Positions 24,520 through 33,038 of a DNA stretch of 64,000 nt are shown here, piece by piece. The DNA lies in NCBI GenBank assembly GCA_036844945.1, contig DAIUEV010000008.1:10015-74014 (forward strand), given 5' to 3'. This stretch comes from Palsa-461 sp036844945. Its GTDB lineage: Bacteria > Actinomycetota > Acidimicrobiia > Acidimicrobiales > RAAP-2. Position numbers and translations under genes: made by a program. Position 1 is the stretch's first letter, and each line of letters begins with the position of its first letter. The notes below the pieces were generated by a model that saw only the letters and a program-made list of their open reading frames with translations, did not search any database and was not told where the DNA came from.

Positions 24520-26226
24520 ATGACCACCTACGACCTGCTCATCTCGGGCGGGACCGTCGTCGACGGCTCCGGTGGCGCACCCCGCAGCGCCGACGTGGCG
24601 GTCGCCGGCGGTCGCATCGCCGAGGTGGGGAGCGTCTCGGGCCGGGCGAAGCGCACGATCGACGCCGACGGCGCGCTCGTCACGCCGGGATTCGTCGATG
24701 TCCACTGCCACTACGACGGGCAGGCGACGTGGGACAGCCAGCTCGTGCCCTCCGCGTGGCACGGGGTGACCACGATCGTCATGGGCAACTGCGGGGTCGG
24801 GTTCGCGCCGGTGCACCAGTCCGACCGCGGGAAGCTCATCGAGCTGATGGAAGGGGTGGAGGACATCCCCGGCACCGCGCTGCACGAGGGGCTCGACTGG
24901 GCATGGGAGAGCTTCTCGGACTACCTCGACGCTCTCGAGCGCCGGCCGCACGACATCGACTTCGGCGCACAGGTGCCGCACGGCGCCCTGCGCCTCTACG
25001 TCATGGGGGAGCGCGGCGCGACCCGGGAGGACGCGACCGACGAGGACATCGAGGCGATGGGACGGCTCGCCCGTGAGGGCGTCGAGGCTGGGGCGCTCGG
25101 GTTCAGCACCTCGCGCACGCGCAACCACCGCACGAGCACCGGGGACTTGACCCCGACGCTGACCGCCGCCGCCGACGAGCTCGCCGGGATCGCCACCCTC
25201 ATGGGCCGGTCGGGGCTGGGTGTTCTCCAGGTCGTGTCGGACTTCGCCCCCTTCGACCAGGAGATGGCGACGATCTTCGGGATGGCCGAGTCCTCGGGCC
25301 GCCCGCTCTCGATCTCGGTCGTCCAGGCCGACCGCTTCCCGGATGGCTGGCGCCACGTCATGGAGACCGTGGCGGCCGCCAACCGCAGGGGCCTCCGCGT
25401 GACCGCGCAGGTGGCCGCCAGGGCGGTCGGCGTGCTGCTCGGGCTCCAGGCCACCATGGACCCGACCTTCGCCTCGCCGCTGGCCCGGGGCCTGGCCGGG
25501 TTGCCGCTGGCCGAGCGGGTGGCCCGCCTCCGCGAGCCGGGTTGTCGCGACGCGGTGATCGCCGAGTTGGAATCGGGCCGGTCCGTCTTCTCGTGGGACC
25601 GGGTGTTCCCGCTCGGCGACCCGCCCGACTACGAGCCCCACCCGGACGCCTCGGTCGCGGCGGAGGCGGCGCGCCGGGGGATCAGCCCCGAGACGCTCGC
25701 CCTGGACCTGCTGCTCGCCGACGACGGCCGCGCCCTTCTCTATTTCCCGTTCCTCAACTACTCCGATGGGAACCTCGACGCGGCGAGGGCGATGCTCGAG
25801 GACGAGCACTCGATCGTCGGGCTCGGTGACGGTGGCGCCCATGTGGGGACGATCTCTGACGGCAGCTTCCCGACCACCATGCTCACCCACTGGGTCCGCG
25901 ACCGCGCCCGGGGTGCGCGCCTCGACCTGGCCACCGTGGTGGCCAAGCAGACTGCCCGGCCCGCCGCCATGGTCGGGCTGCACGACCGCGGCCGCATCGA
26001 GCCGGGAATGAAGGCCGACGTCAACGTCATCGACCTCGACGCCTTGACCCTGCACGCACCGGTGATGGCGTTCGACCTCCCGGCCGGCGGCAAGCGCCTC
26101 CTGCAGCGGGCCGACGGCTACCTGCACACCTTCGTCTCGGGCACCGAGGTCTACGCCGGCGGCGAGCACACCGGCGAGCTGCCCGGTCGTCTGGTGCGCG
26201 GGGCCCAGCCGGCACCGGCCTCGTAG
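24520..26226 (+). CDS. N-acyl-D-amino-acid deacylase-family amidohydrolase
   Basis: A 568-residue metal-dependent amidohydrolase of the D-aminoacylase/dihydroorotase-like group. The N-terminal beta-sandwich ends in VTPGFVDVHCHYDGQ with metal-binding His62 and His64. The barrel follows, with GNCGVGFAP, FSTSR and the metal Asp in LGDGGAHVG (D437). The C-terminal sandwich includes PGMKADVNVIDLD. Family members remove acyl groups from D-amino acids; many uncharacterised paralogues in actinobacteria act on unknown cyclic amides or carbamates. ATG at 24520 has a perfect AGGAGG 4 nt upstream; the open frame extends 41 codons further but lacks a better start. Nearby amidase, LLM oxidoreductase and cysteine hydrolase genes suggest a small catabolic island. 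Confidence 0.88.
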   Translation: MTTYDLLISGGTVVDGSGGAPRSADVAVAGGRIAEVGSVSGRAKRTIDADGALVTPGFVDVHCHYDGQATWDSQLVPSAWHGVTTIVMGNCGVGFAPVHQSDRGKLIELMEGVEDIPGTALHEGLDWAWESFSDYLDALERRPHDIDFGAQVPHGALRLYVMGERGATREDATDEDIEAMGRLAREGVEAGALGFSTSRTRNHRTSTGDLTPTLTAAADELAGIATLMGRSGLGVLQVVSDFAPFDQEMATIFGMAESSGRPLSISVVQADRFPDGWRHVMETVAAANRRGLRVTAQVAARAVGVLLGLQATMDPTFASPLARGLAGLPLAERVARLREPGCRDAVIAELESGRSVFSWDRVFPLGDPPDYEPHPDASVAAEAARRGISPETLALDLLLADDGRALLYFPFLNYSDGNLDAARAMLEDEHSIVGLGDGGAHVGTISDGSFPTTMLTHWVRDRARGARLDLATVVAKQTARPAAMVGLHDRGRIEPGMKADVNVIDLDALTLHAPVMAFDLPAGGKRLLQRADGYLHTFVSGTEVYAGGEHTGELPGRLVRGAQPAPAS

Positions 26227-26260
26227 CGATCCCGTACGAACCTCAGGCCGGCTGCGGCGG

Positions 26261-26827
26261 TCAACCCCCGCCGCCGGCGGCGAAGCTCACCTCGGCCGTT
26301 GTCGCAGTGCCGGCCCGACGCCCGGGGGCGCTGTGCTCCGCCCAGTAGAGGTTGGTGTGGGTGATCACCTTGTCGGGGGGCGGGGCGCCGTACGCAGTGA
26401 GGTCCTCGGTCGTGTGCGCGTCGGCGACCAGGGTCACGTCGTAGCCGCGGGTGAACGCGCCGTGGATCGTCGAACGGATGCAGGCGTCGGTCTGGGCTCC
26501 CGCGACGACCAACGTGCCCACCCCGCGCTCGGCGAGGACCGCTTCGAGGTCGGTGTCCTCGAAGGAGTCGCCATAGGACTTGTGCACGAGCGGCTCGGAG
26601 TCTTCGCGGACCAGCTCGGGCACGTACCGCCAGCTGTCGGAGCCCTTCACCAGGCCCTCGTCGGCGTGTTGGATCCAGACCACCGGCACCTTCTCGGCGC
26701 GGGCCTTGTCGACCAGCCTGGTGATGTTGGCGATCACCGAGTCACGGTCATGCGCGTTGGCCACCACCCCGTTCTGGACGTCGACGATCAGAAGAGCGGT
26801 GTTGGGCCGGTCGGTCAGGGTCGTCAT
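26261..26827 (-). CDS. Isochorismatase-like cysteine hydrolase
   Basis: A 188-residue hydrolase of the isochorismatase/nicotinamidase fold. The catalytic triad is visible: Asp16 in IVDVQNG, Lys83 in VHKSYGD and Cys116 in GAQTDACIRST, with the cis-peptide motif VVAGAQ just before the cysteine. Substrates in this family include nicotinamide, N-carbamoyl compounds and biuret; a carbamoyl or amide substrate would fit the neighbours. The length is normal. ATG at 26827 is preceded by AAAGGCGGACC, a moderate ribosome-binding site. The stop lies 34 bp from the stop of the converging D-aminoacylase-like gene. Confidence 0.88.
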   Translation of the reverse strand: MTTLTDRPNTALLIVDVQNGVVANAHDRDSVIANITRLVDKARAEKVPVVWIQHADEGLVKGSDSWRYVPELVREDSEPLVHKSYGDSFEDTDLEAVLAERGVGTLVVAGAQTDACIRSTIHGAFTRGYDVTLVADAHTTEDLTAYGAPPPDKVITHTNLYWAEHSAPGRRAGTATTAEVSFAAGGGG

Positions 26828-27011
26828 GCCAGGTCCGCCTTTCGTTCGCCGGATGCTCTTGGCACGGTACCGGTCGGTCGCGACGACATGGCCGGGCCGA
26901 CCGGCCTCGTCCGCTCACGCCGTGGACCGAGATGCCGGGAAGTGAGCCTCGGCCCGGTGCGAACGGCCGGCCTCGGTGTCGGCGATGGGCATCGGGTCGG
27001 ATGGTCGGCTC

Positions 27012-28106
27012 CTAGAGCCAAGAGCCCACCCCGACCGGAGCCGTCTCCATCCGCACCCGGGGCAGCGCCCCGGGGTGGTGGTCACGCAGGAACGCGACCA
27101 GGCGCTCGCGCACCTCGCACTGGAGGTCCCACGAGGCCGAGCTGCTGGGGGCACTCATGGTCGCCCGCAGCTGAATCGTCGAGGGGCCGGCGTTGGAGAC
27201 CTGGAGGTTCCAGACGCCGCCGTCCCAGTTCGGCGACTCCAAGAGGATCTCGTGCAGCCGGGTCCGCAGCTCGTCCACCGGCGCGGTGTGGTCGACCTCG
27301 AGATAGACCCATCCGATGATGTCGGCGGTCGAGCGGGTCCAGTTCTCGAAAGGGTTCTCGACGAAGTAGGAGATGGGCAGGACCAACCGCCGCAGATCCC
27401 ACAACCGGACCACGACGTGGGTGAGGGCGATCTGCTCCACCCGGCCCAACTGTCCCTCGACGACAACGACGTCGTCCACGCGGATGGGCTGGCTCAACGC
27501 GATCTGGACGCCGGCGATCACGTTGGCGACGGTCGGCCGCGCCGCGAGCCCTGCGACCAAGCCGACGAGGCCGGCCGAGGCGAGCAGCCCGGCCCCGGCG
27601 GCCCGGACCCTGTTGAAGCTGAGCAGCACGATCGCGACCGCGATCATCGAGACGGCGACAACGGTGATTCGCCGGAGGATCTGGACTTGGGTGTGCAGTT
27701 GGCGGGCTCGGAGGTTGTCGGCGGCGTCGAGCCGGTGGCGGTCGAGGATCAGGTCCTCCACGACGTCGATGAGCCGCACGACCAGGAAGGCCACCGACAT
27801 GACGATGGCGATCCCCACCGCGTGCAGGAGCGGGCCGCGCGTGTTCTCCGGCAGGTGGGTGGCCGCCAACGCGATCTCGAGCCCGACCAGCGGCACGATC
27901 ACGCTGGTCGGGCGTTTGGCCCGCCGAACCAGAGAGTGCGCGAAGACCCGACCGGGGTGTCCGAAGGTCCTCCGCAGCAGGCCGAACCCGATCGAGTGGA
28001 GCAGTGCGGCACCCACGAGCACCCCGCCGAGGATCGCCAGCGTGGCCTCGATCGGGACCGCCGAGCCCGCGTGGGCGCCGAGGAAGAGGAAGAAGGGGTC
28101 GCGCAT
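27012..28106 (-). CDS. MscS-family mechanosensitive ion channel
   Basis: A 364-residue membrane protein of the small-conductance mechanosensitive channel family, which releases solutes on hypo-osmotic shock. Four or more N-terminal helices precede the pore-lining helix (VRAAGAGLLASAGLVGLVAGLAA, split by a glycine-rich hinge), followed by PTVANVIAGVQIALSQPIRVDDVVVVEGQLG, the conserved MscS beta-domain entry. The C-terminal cytosolic vestibule includes RRLVLPISYFVENPFENW. ATG at 28106 starts MRDPFFLFLG; longer in-frame extensions upstream look like non-coding read-through. It stands alone, with an orphan methylase gene upstream on the same strand. Confidence 0.92.
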   Translation of the reverse strand: MRDPFFLFLGAHAGSAVPIEATLAILGGVLVGAALLHSIGFGLLRRTFGHPGRVFAHSLVRRAKRPTSVIVPLVGLEIALAATHLPENTRGPLLHAVGIAIVMSVAFLVVRLIDVVEDLILDRHRLDAADNLRARQLHTQVQILRRITVVAVSMIAVAIVLLSFNRVRAAGAGLLASAGLVGLVAGLAARPTVANVIAGVQIALSQPIRVDDVVVVEGQLGRVEQIALTHVVVRLWDLRRLVLPISYFVENPFENWTRSTADIIGWVYLEVDHTAPVDELRTRLHEILLESPNWDGGVWNLQVSNAGPSTIQLRATMSAPSSSASWDLQCEVRERLVAFLRDHHPGALPRVRMETAPVGVGSWL

Positions 28107-28273
28107 GGCTGGGTCTGGGTCCTCGGTCGACGGCGCCCGGCACCGCGACCAGTCCCAGTCTACGGAGCCTTCCCGTGGCCCGGGCCAGCGAGAACGTGTG
28201 AAGACCCAGGTCAGGGGGGTTTCTCGGCGGGCCGAACTTCGTCGTGGGGGGACGGGGCCCGCCCGAACCGAGT

Positions 28274-29329
28274 TCAGGCGACCAGCGCCTGCGCAGCGTC
28301 GGTCGCCCTGGCCACGGCCCGCGCCGATCCGGCAACCACGAGGTACTCGGTGTTGCGCACGTGGGACACCGTGCCGACCCGCGCGCCGGTCGGGCCGTGG
28401 ATGCCGATGCGCGCGCCGACATAGCGGGGCGAGTCGAATCCGAGGGTCCGCACCGCCTCGTGGTGTCTGCACATGTCCACGAGCTCGTCGAGCGACAGCC
28501 ACGACTCGTCGTTGTAGGAGAGGATCAGGAGTTCGCAGTCGACGTCTGCCACTACCCGGGCCAGCGCGCCGGGCATCGTGCGCTTCGAGTTGAAGACGCT
28601 CTTCGTGTTCGGGTCGCGCGCGTCCAGACGCTTGCAGGCGACGCCGTAGTGCTCGGGGGCGTCCCATGCGACCAGGGTCTCCCAGACGTGGTAGTTGGTG
28701 AAGTACCGGTGCTGGTTGTACGGCGGATCGAGGTACGCGACGTCGAAGCGGCCGAGGTCCGCCGCGATGGTGCAGGCGTCGGCCCGGATTGCCGTCCCCG
28801 GGCCGGCCAGGAGCTCGGGGACACGGAGCTCGAGCCGACGGGCCGACCGCGCCGCCCAGGATTTCACGTAGGCCATCTGGACCCCCGTCGTCGAGTCCAC
28901 CCGGTCGGCCGCCTCGATGAGGCTCGTGAGCACGAGCGGGTGGAGCCGGCTGCCGGCGAAGTCTCGTTCGATCGCCTCTCGGATCGCGTCGATCCGTTCC
29001 CCGTTGAACGGTTGGAAGAAGCGCGATTGCCGGCAGAAGGTCTCTGTGACATACCCGGGACGGGGTGCCAGTCCGTCGAGATACGCGACCGCTTCGGCGA
29101 GCTCGCGTCGGTCGACTCGGTCGGCGTCGGTCTCGACGTAGCAGCGGGCGAACACCTCGGAGTAGCGCGCCGCGTCGACGGCGGTGACGTCGACCCCGAG
29201 CGCCTTCATCGCCTGGGCGACCCGGGTGGTGCCGGTGAACAGGTCGAGCGCCCGCTGCGCGCCGACGGCCCGGACCATCCCCTGGAGGACCGGCACCAGC
29301 CGCCGCTTGGAGCCGAGGTACTTGATCAC
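28274..29329 (-). CDS. D12-class N6-adenine DNA methyltransferase, orphan
   Basis: A 351-residue DNA adenine methylase of the D12 class (Dam/DpnM-like order of motifs). The N-terminus MIKYLGSKRRLVP and the SAM-binding DLFTGTTRVAQ (about 29-39) are motif X and I; the catalytic DPPYNQHRYF lies near 199-208. The region between includes a target-recognition insert. No restriction endonuclease or specificity subunit is encoded nearby, so it is an orphan, perhaps epigenetic or a remnant of a restriction system. Its ATG at 29329 overlaps the stop of the FAD oxidoreductase gene (ATGA), which suggests translational coupling to an unrelated enzyme. Confidence 0.88.
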   Translation of the reverse strand: MIKYLGSKRRLVPVLQGMVRAVGAQRALDLFTGTTRVAQAMKALGVDVTAVDAARYSEVFARCYVETDADRVDRRELAEAVAYLDGLAPRPGYVTETFCRQSRFFQPFNGERIDAIREAIERDFAGSRLHPLVLTSLIEAADRVDSTTGVQMAYVKSWAARSARRLELRVPELLAGPGTAIRADACTIAADLGRFDVAYLDPPYNQHRYFTNYHVWETLVAWDAPEHYGVACKRLDARDPNTKSVFNSKRTMPGALARVVADVDCELLILSYNDESWLSLDELVDMCRHHEAVRTLGFDSPRYVGARIGIHGPTGARVGTVSHVRNTEYLVVAGSARAVARATDAAQALVA

Positions 29330-30897
29330 GACGCCAGCGTGGTGGGGATCGACTGCGCGAAGTGGAAGAAGTCGTCGGGGTCGACCGATGACTTGACCCT
29401 CACGAGACGCGGGAGGTTGTCGCCGTAGTAGGCGCGTGCCCAGTCGGCGAGGGTCGGGTCGATGTAGTTCTGGTAGGCGCCGGTCGTGTAGGGGGCGAGG
29501 TCACGCGCCGCCGAGCCCAGCCACGACGCCGCGTCGGCCGGTTCGGTCCCCGAGCCCCAGGTGGCGGTCATCTGGACGCCGGCCAGCGCGTTGCGGTGCA
29601 CGAAGGCCGTCGCAGCGGGGGCCAAGTTGCCGATGGCGCCCCCGTAGGAGTCGAACAGGAAGGCCGCCCCGAGACCCGGGGCGATCTGCTGGGAAGACGC
29701 GATCGCGTCGGCGGCTGCGGCCAGTCCGCCCGCCGGGAGCGGGTCCACGATGAAGGTGGACTTGGCCGAGTACGCGGAGCGGCTGAGGCTCCCGTCGGCC
29801 GTTTGGGTCGGGAGGTGGCACTGGCTCGCGGTCAGGTCCTCGCAGCCGGCCTCGATGAACATGGCCCGCAGATAGCTCTCGGGACCCACGAACCGGCTCG
29901 AGGGCGAACCCCCGGAGGAAGCGAGCAGGGGACCGAGCAGGCCGTCGAGCGCGTCGGTGGTGCCCCCGTAGACCCCGCCCACCCGGACCAGGAGGTCCGG
30001 TCCGGACGCAAGCAGCTGGCAGTTGGACCACAGCGCGTGGGGGAGCGTCGGCACCCAGCCCTGCCACGCTCCGAGGACCTCCTCGGCCGCCGCCCACGGC
30101 CAGTCGAGGGTGAAGAGCGCCAGGTCCTCGGGGAGTGGGTGGACGCCGAAGTCGAAGGAGGTCGCGATCCCGAAGTTCCCGCCGCCGCCCCCCTGGCAGG
30201 CCCAGAAGAGGTCCTCCCGCGCGCCGGCTCCGGCCGTGACCAGGCTCCCGTCTGCCAGGACCAGCTGGACCGAGCGCAGGTTGTCGCACGTCAGGCCGTA
30301 GAGACGGTCGAACACCCCGATGCCGCCCCCGAGGGTGAGCCCCGCGATGCCGACGGTCGGGCACGAGCCCCCCGGGAGGAGCACGCCGGCGGCGCCGAGC
30401 GCCTGGTAGATGTCGATGAGGCGTGCGCCGCTCCCGACTGCGGCCGTGGTCGCGCCGGGTCCGACGGTGATCGACGCCATTGTCGTCACGTCGATGACCA
30501 GGCCCGAGGTCAGCGAGTAGCCGCCGTAGCTGTGGCCGCCCGAACGCGCCGCGACAGGGACGCCGTGGGCGCGGGCGAAGCCGACGCACCGCTGCACGTC
30601 GCTCGGCGAGGCGCAATAGGCGATCGCCGAAGGCGCGAGGTCGTCGAACTGCTCGTTGAACAGGAGCTTGGCGGTGGCATACCGGCCGTCGGTCGGCAGG
30701 ACGAGGGTCCCGGTCAACTTCCGGCCGAGGTCCGCCCAGTCGGCCGGCCCGGCGGTCGTCGCGCTCGACGTCGAGGGTGGGGCTCCTCCCACCCGGCCAC
30801 AGGCGGCGGCTGCACCGAGGAAGGCGGCCGATCCCATGCCGAGCCCGACCGCCCCCATCCGCCGAAGGAACTCCCGGCGGCCCATCGGGTGGTGCAT
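29326..30897 (-). CDS. Tat-exported FAD-dependent oxidoreductase, berberine-bridge-enzyme-like
   Basis: A 523-residue exported flavoprotein. A twin-arginine signal (GRREFLRRMG at residues 6-15) is followed by a hydrophobic stretch ending in GAAAACG, which could also be a lipobox. The FAD_binding_4 domain carries RSGGHSYGGYSL with His122 and LPGGSCPTVGIAG with Cys179. Those are the two residues that attach FAD bicovalently in berberine-bridge enzymes and oligosaccharide oxidases. The C-terminal BBE motif YYGDNLPRLVRVKSSVDPDDFF is intact. Substrates may be sugars or aromatic alcohols. Translation starts at ATG 30897. Export in folded form with cofactor is expected for Tat substrates. Confidence 0.9.
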   Translation of the reverse strand: MHHPMGRREFLRRMGAVGLGMGSAAFLGAAAACGRVGGAPPSTSSATTAGPADWADLGRKLTGTLVLPTDGRYATAKLLFNEQFDDLAPSAIAYCASPSDVQRCVGFARAHGVPVAARSGGHSYGGYSLTSGLVIDVTTMASITVGPGATTAAVGSGARLIDIYQALGAAGVLLPGGSCPTVGIAGLTLGGGIGVFDRLYGLTCDNLRSVQLVLADGSLVTAGAGAREDLFWACQGGGGGNFGIATSFDFGVHPLPEDLALFTLDWPWAAAEEVLGAWQGWVPTLPHALWSNCQLLASGPDLLVRVGGVYGGTTDALDGLLGPLLASSGGSPSSRFVGPESYLRAMFIEAGCEDLTASQCHLPTQTADGSLSRSAYSAKSTFIVDPLPAGGLAAAADAIASSQQIAPGLGAAFLFDSYGGAIGNLAPAATAFVHRNALAGVQMTATWGSGTEPADAASWLGSAARDLAPYTTGAYQNYIDPTLADWARAYYGDNLPRLVRVKSSVDPDDFFHFAQSIPTTLAS

Positions 30898-31329
30898 CGA
30901 TCGACAGGCTAAGTCGGAGAGTCGAAATGCTTCGGGATTGTTGGATCGCGCGACCGCAGGACGACGTCATCGCGTGTGCATGTGCCGAGGACGACGCCAA
31001 GACGGTTGGACCCGATCCCCGTCGCCCTCGGCGCGGCGTGGGTCGCCTCGCGGCTTTGGTTCGCCCCTGCTCGCCGCCGGGGTGGTGCCTCGGTCTCGCG
31101 GGCCGCGCCGCCGCGCATCGTCACCCTCTGCGTCGTCGGACAGATCGTCCCGCCCGTCCAGGTCGGACGCTTGACCCAAGCAAACGTTCGGGTGGTAGAG
31201 TGCTCGCACACCCGCCCTTTCGGGGAGGGTGTGCCGTCGCGCGTCCGGCTCTCCTTGACGGGCCGCCTCCGCACGTATAACAAGGGTGGACCATTCGGTC
31301 ACTGGCGCTATACGTGAGGGAGCTCGGGG
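30898..31329. other. Divergent intergenic region upstream of the hopanoid operon
   Basis: About 430 bp between the divergent FAD oxidase and hpnC genes, with no supported gene. It contains a hairpin CACACCC / GGGTGTG (31207-31233) whose loop can pair further (CCC/GGG), a promoter-like pair and an inverted repeat close to hpnC, described separately. Short frames here encode Arg-rich, family-less peptides. Confidence 0.45.
31255..31316 (+). promoter_or_regulatory. Candidate promoter and palindrome upstream of hpnC
   Basis: TTGACG (31255-31260) and TATAAC (31276-31281) are 15 nt apart, short of the ideal 17 but otherwise good matches to a housekeeping promoter. The -10 box lies in the left arm of a perfect 8-bp inverted repeat CACGTATA / TATACGTG (31272-31279 and 31309-31316). 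A protein binding this palindrome could block or modulate the operon. GTG of hpnC follows at 31330. Confidence 0.5.
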
Positions 31330-32205
31330 GTGGCATCACAAGCGACAGGTCACCGCCCGGGCCCGCCCCCGTTCACCACGACGGCGGTGATGTCGCAGGC
31401 CCGCGACGAGAACTTCCCGGTCGCCTCCCGGGTGCTGCCGAGGGCCCTCCGGCCGCACCTTCTCGCCATCTACGGCTTCGCCCGTCTGGTCGACGACATC
31501 GGGGACGAGGCCGAGGGCGACCGGCTCGCGCTGCTCGACTGGGCTGAGGCCGAGCTCGGCCTGGCCGCCGCGGGTGAGGCGACCCATCCCGTCTTCGTCG
31601 CCCTCACACCGACGATCGTCCGCTTCGGGCTCCCGCTGCAGCCGTTCCGCGATCTCATCGCGGCCAATCGTCAGGACCAGCTCGTCACCCGATACGCGAC
31701 ATTCGACGAGCTGGTCGGGTACTGCCGGCTGTCGGCGGCACCCGTCGGTCGCCTCGTGCTCATGGTGCTCGGTCACGCCACGGCCGACCGGTTGGCGCTC
31801 TCGGACCGCGTGTGCGTCGGCCTGCAGCTCGTCGAACATCTCCAGGACGTGGCCGAAGACGCCGCGGCCGGACGGGTGTACCTCCCCGTCGAGGACCTGA
31901 CCACTTTCGGCTGCCCCACCGAGGACCTCGTCGCACCCGAGCACCGCGCGGCGCTGCGCGACACGATCGCCCACGAGGTCCGACGCGCCCGTGATCTCCT
32001 AGCCGACGGCGCACCGCTCGCGGCCTCGCTGCCCGGACGGGCGCGGTTGGCCGTGGCGGCTTTCAGCTCCGGCGGCGCGGCCGCGCTCGACGCGATCGAG
32101 CGGGCGTCCTACGACGTGGTCGGCCACCGGTGCCGACCGACCGCCTTCGGGTTGGCCCGCCGTTGGCTGGGCGTCCTCGTCCGAGGGCGGAAGGGGCCGA
32201 AGTGA
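31330..32205 (+). CDS. hpnC: Hydroxysqualene-forming enzyme HpnC (squalene synthase-like)
   Basis: A 291-residue trans-isoprenyl diphosphate synthase-like enzyme of the HpnCDE squalene route: it turns presqualene diphosphate into hydroxysqualene. The N-terminal ENFPVASRVLP is the HpnC hallmark. The two Asp-rich Mg2+ sites are DDIGDE from D55 and QDVAED from D173. It is shorter in homology to eukaryotic squalene synthase and lacks the C-terminal NADPH region and membrane anchor. GTG at 31330 follows GAGCTCGGGG; ATG at 31390 is an alternative just before ENFPVAS. It is the first gene of the operon, overlapping hpnD by GTGA. Confidence 0.9.
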   Translation: MASQATGHRPGPPPFTTTAVMSQARDENFPVASRVLPRALRPHLLAIYGFARLVDDIGDEAEGDRLALLDWAEAELGLAAAGEATHPVFVALTPTIVRFGLPLQPFRDLIAANRQDQLVTRYATFDELVGYCRLSAAPVGRLVLMVLGHATADRLALSDRVCVGLQLVEHLQDVAEDAAAGRVYLPVEDLTTFGCPTEDLVAPEHRAALRDTIAHEVRRARDLLADGAPLAASLPGRARLAVAAFSSGGAAALDAIERASYDVVGHRCRPTAFGLARRWLGVLVRGRKGPK

Positions 32206-33038
32206 ACCTCGACGCGGCCTACGAGGAGTGCGAAGCCATCACCCGGCGGGAAGCGAAGAACTTCAGTTACGGGATCCGCCTCTTGAAGGCGCCCGAGCGC
32301 CGCGCGCTTTCGGCGGTCTATGCCCTCGCCCGGCGCATCGACGACATCGGTGACGGTCAGGCGAGCGCCGAGGAGAAGCTGGCCGGGTTGAGCCGGGTCC
32401 GAAAGGACGTCGACGCGCTCGACGACGCCGACGACCCGGTGCTCGTGGCGATGGCCGATGCCGCCTCGCGCTACCGCTTGCCCATGTCGGCGTTCGGTGA
32501 GCTCATCGACGGGTGCGAGATGGACGTGCACGGCACCCACTACGAGACCATCGACGAGCTGGTCGGCTACTGCCGCCGCGTCGCCGGCACGGTCGGCCGC
32601 CTGTCGCTCTCGGTGTTCGGCTCGGCCGATCGCGAGGGCGCCGTGGCGTTGGCCGACGACCTCGGCGTCGCGCTCCAGCTCACCAACATCCTGCGCGACG
32701 TGGTCGAGGACCGCGGCAACGGCCGGGTCTACCTCCCCGCCGCCGACGCCTCAGCGGTCGGGTGCCCGGCCGACCTCACCGGCCCGCCCGAGGCCATCGC
32801 TGCGCTCGTCGGGTTCGAATGTGAGCGGGCCCGGTCGTGGTTCGCCCGGGGCCTCGAGCTCCTGCCGCTGCTCGACCGGAGGAGCCGAGCGTGCGTCGGC
32901 GCGATGGCCGGGATCTACCGCCGGCTGCTGGATCGGATCGAAGCCGATCCGATCGCGGTCACCCGTGGCCGCGTCTCGCTCCCGGGTCGGGAGAAGGCCC
33001 TGGTCGCGGTCCGGGCGCTGGCCGGGTGGACGCCGTGA
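32202..33038 (+). CDS. hpnD: Presqualene diphosphate synthase HpnD
   Basis: A 278-residue enzyme that condenses two farnesyl diphosphates into presqualene diphosphate, the first step of the HpnCDE route. Landmarks: KNFSYGIRLLK at the N-terminus (the HpnD type), IDDIGDG with the first Asp pair at D47, YCRRVAGTVG in the middle, and LRDVVEDRGNGRVYLP with the second Asp-rich site D166-D170. The start is GTG at 32202, overlapping the hpnC stop by four bases; upstream in-frame codons belong to hpnC sequence in another frame. It overlaps hpnE by GTGA in the same way. Confidence 0.92.
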   Translation: MNLDAAYEECEAITRREAKNFSYGIRLLKAPERRALSAVYALARRIDDIGDGQASAEEKLAGLSRVRKDVDALDDADDPVLVAMADAASRYRLPMSAFGELIDGCEMDVHGTHYETIDELVGYCRRVAGTVGRLSLSVFGSADREGAVALADDLGVALQLTNILRDVVEDRGNGRVYLPAADASAVGCPADLTGPPEAIAALVGFECERARSWFARGLELLPLLDRRSRACVGAMAGIYRRLLDRIEADPIAVTRGRVSLPGREKALVAVRALAGWTP

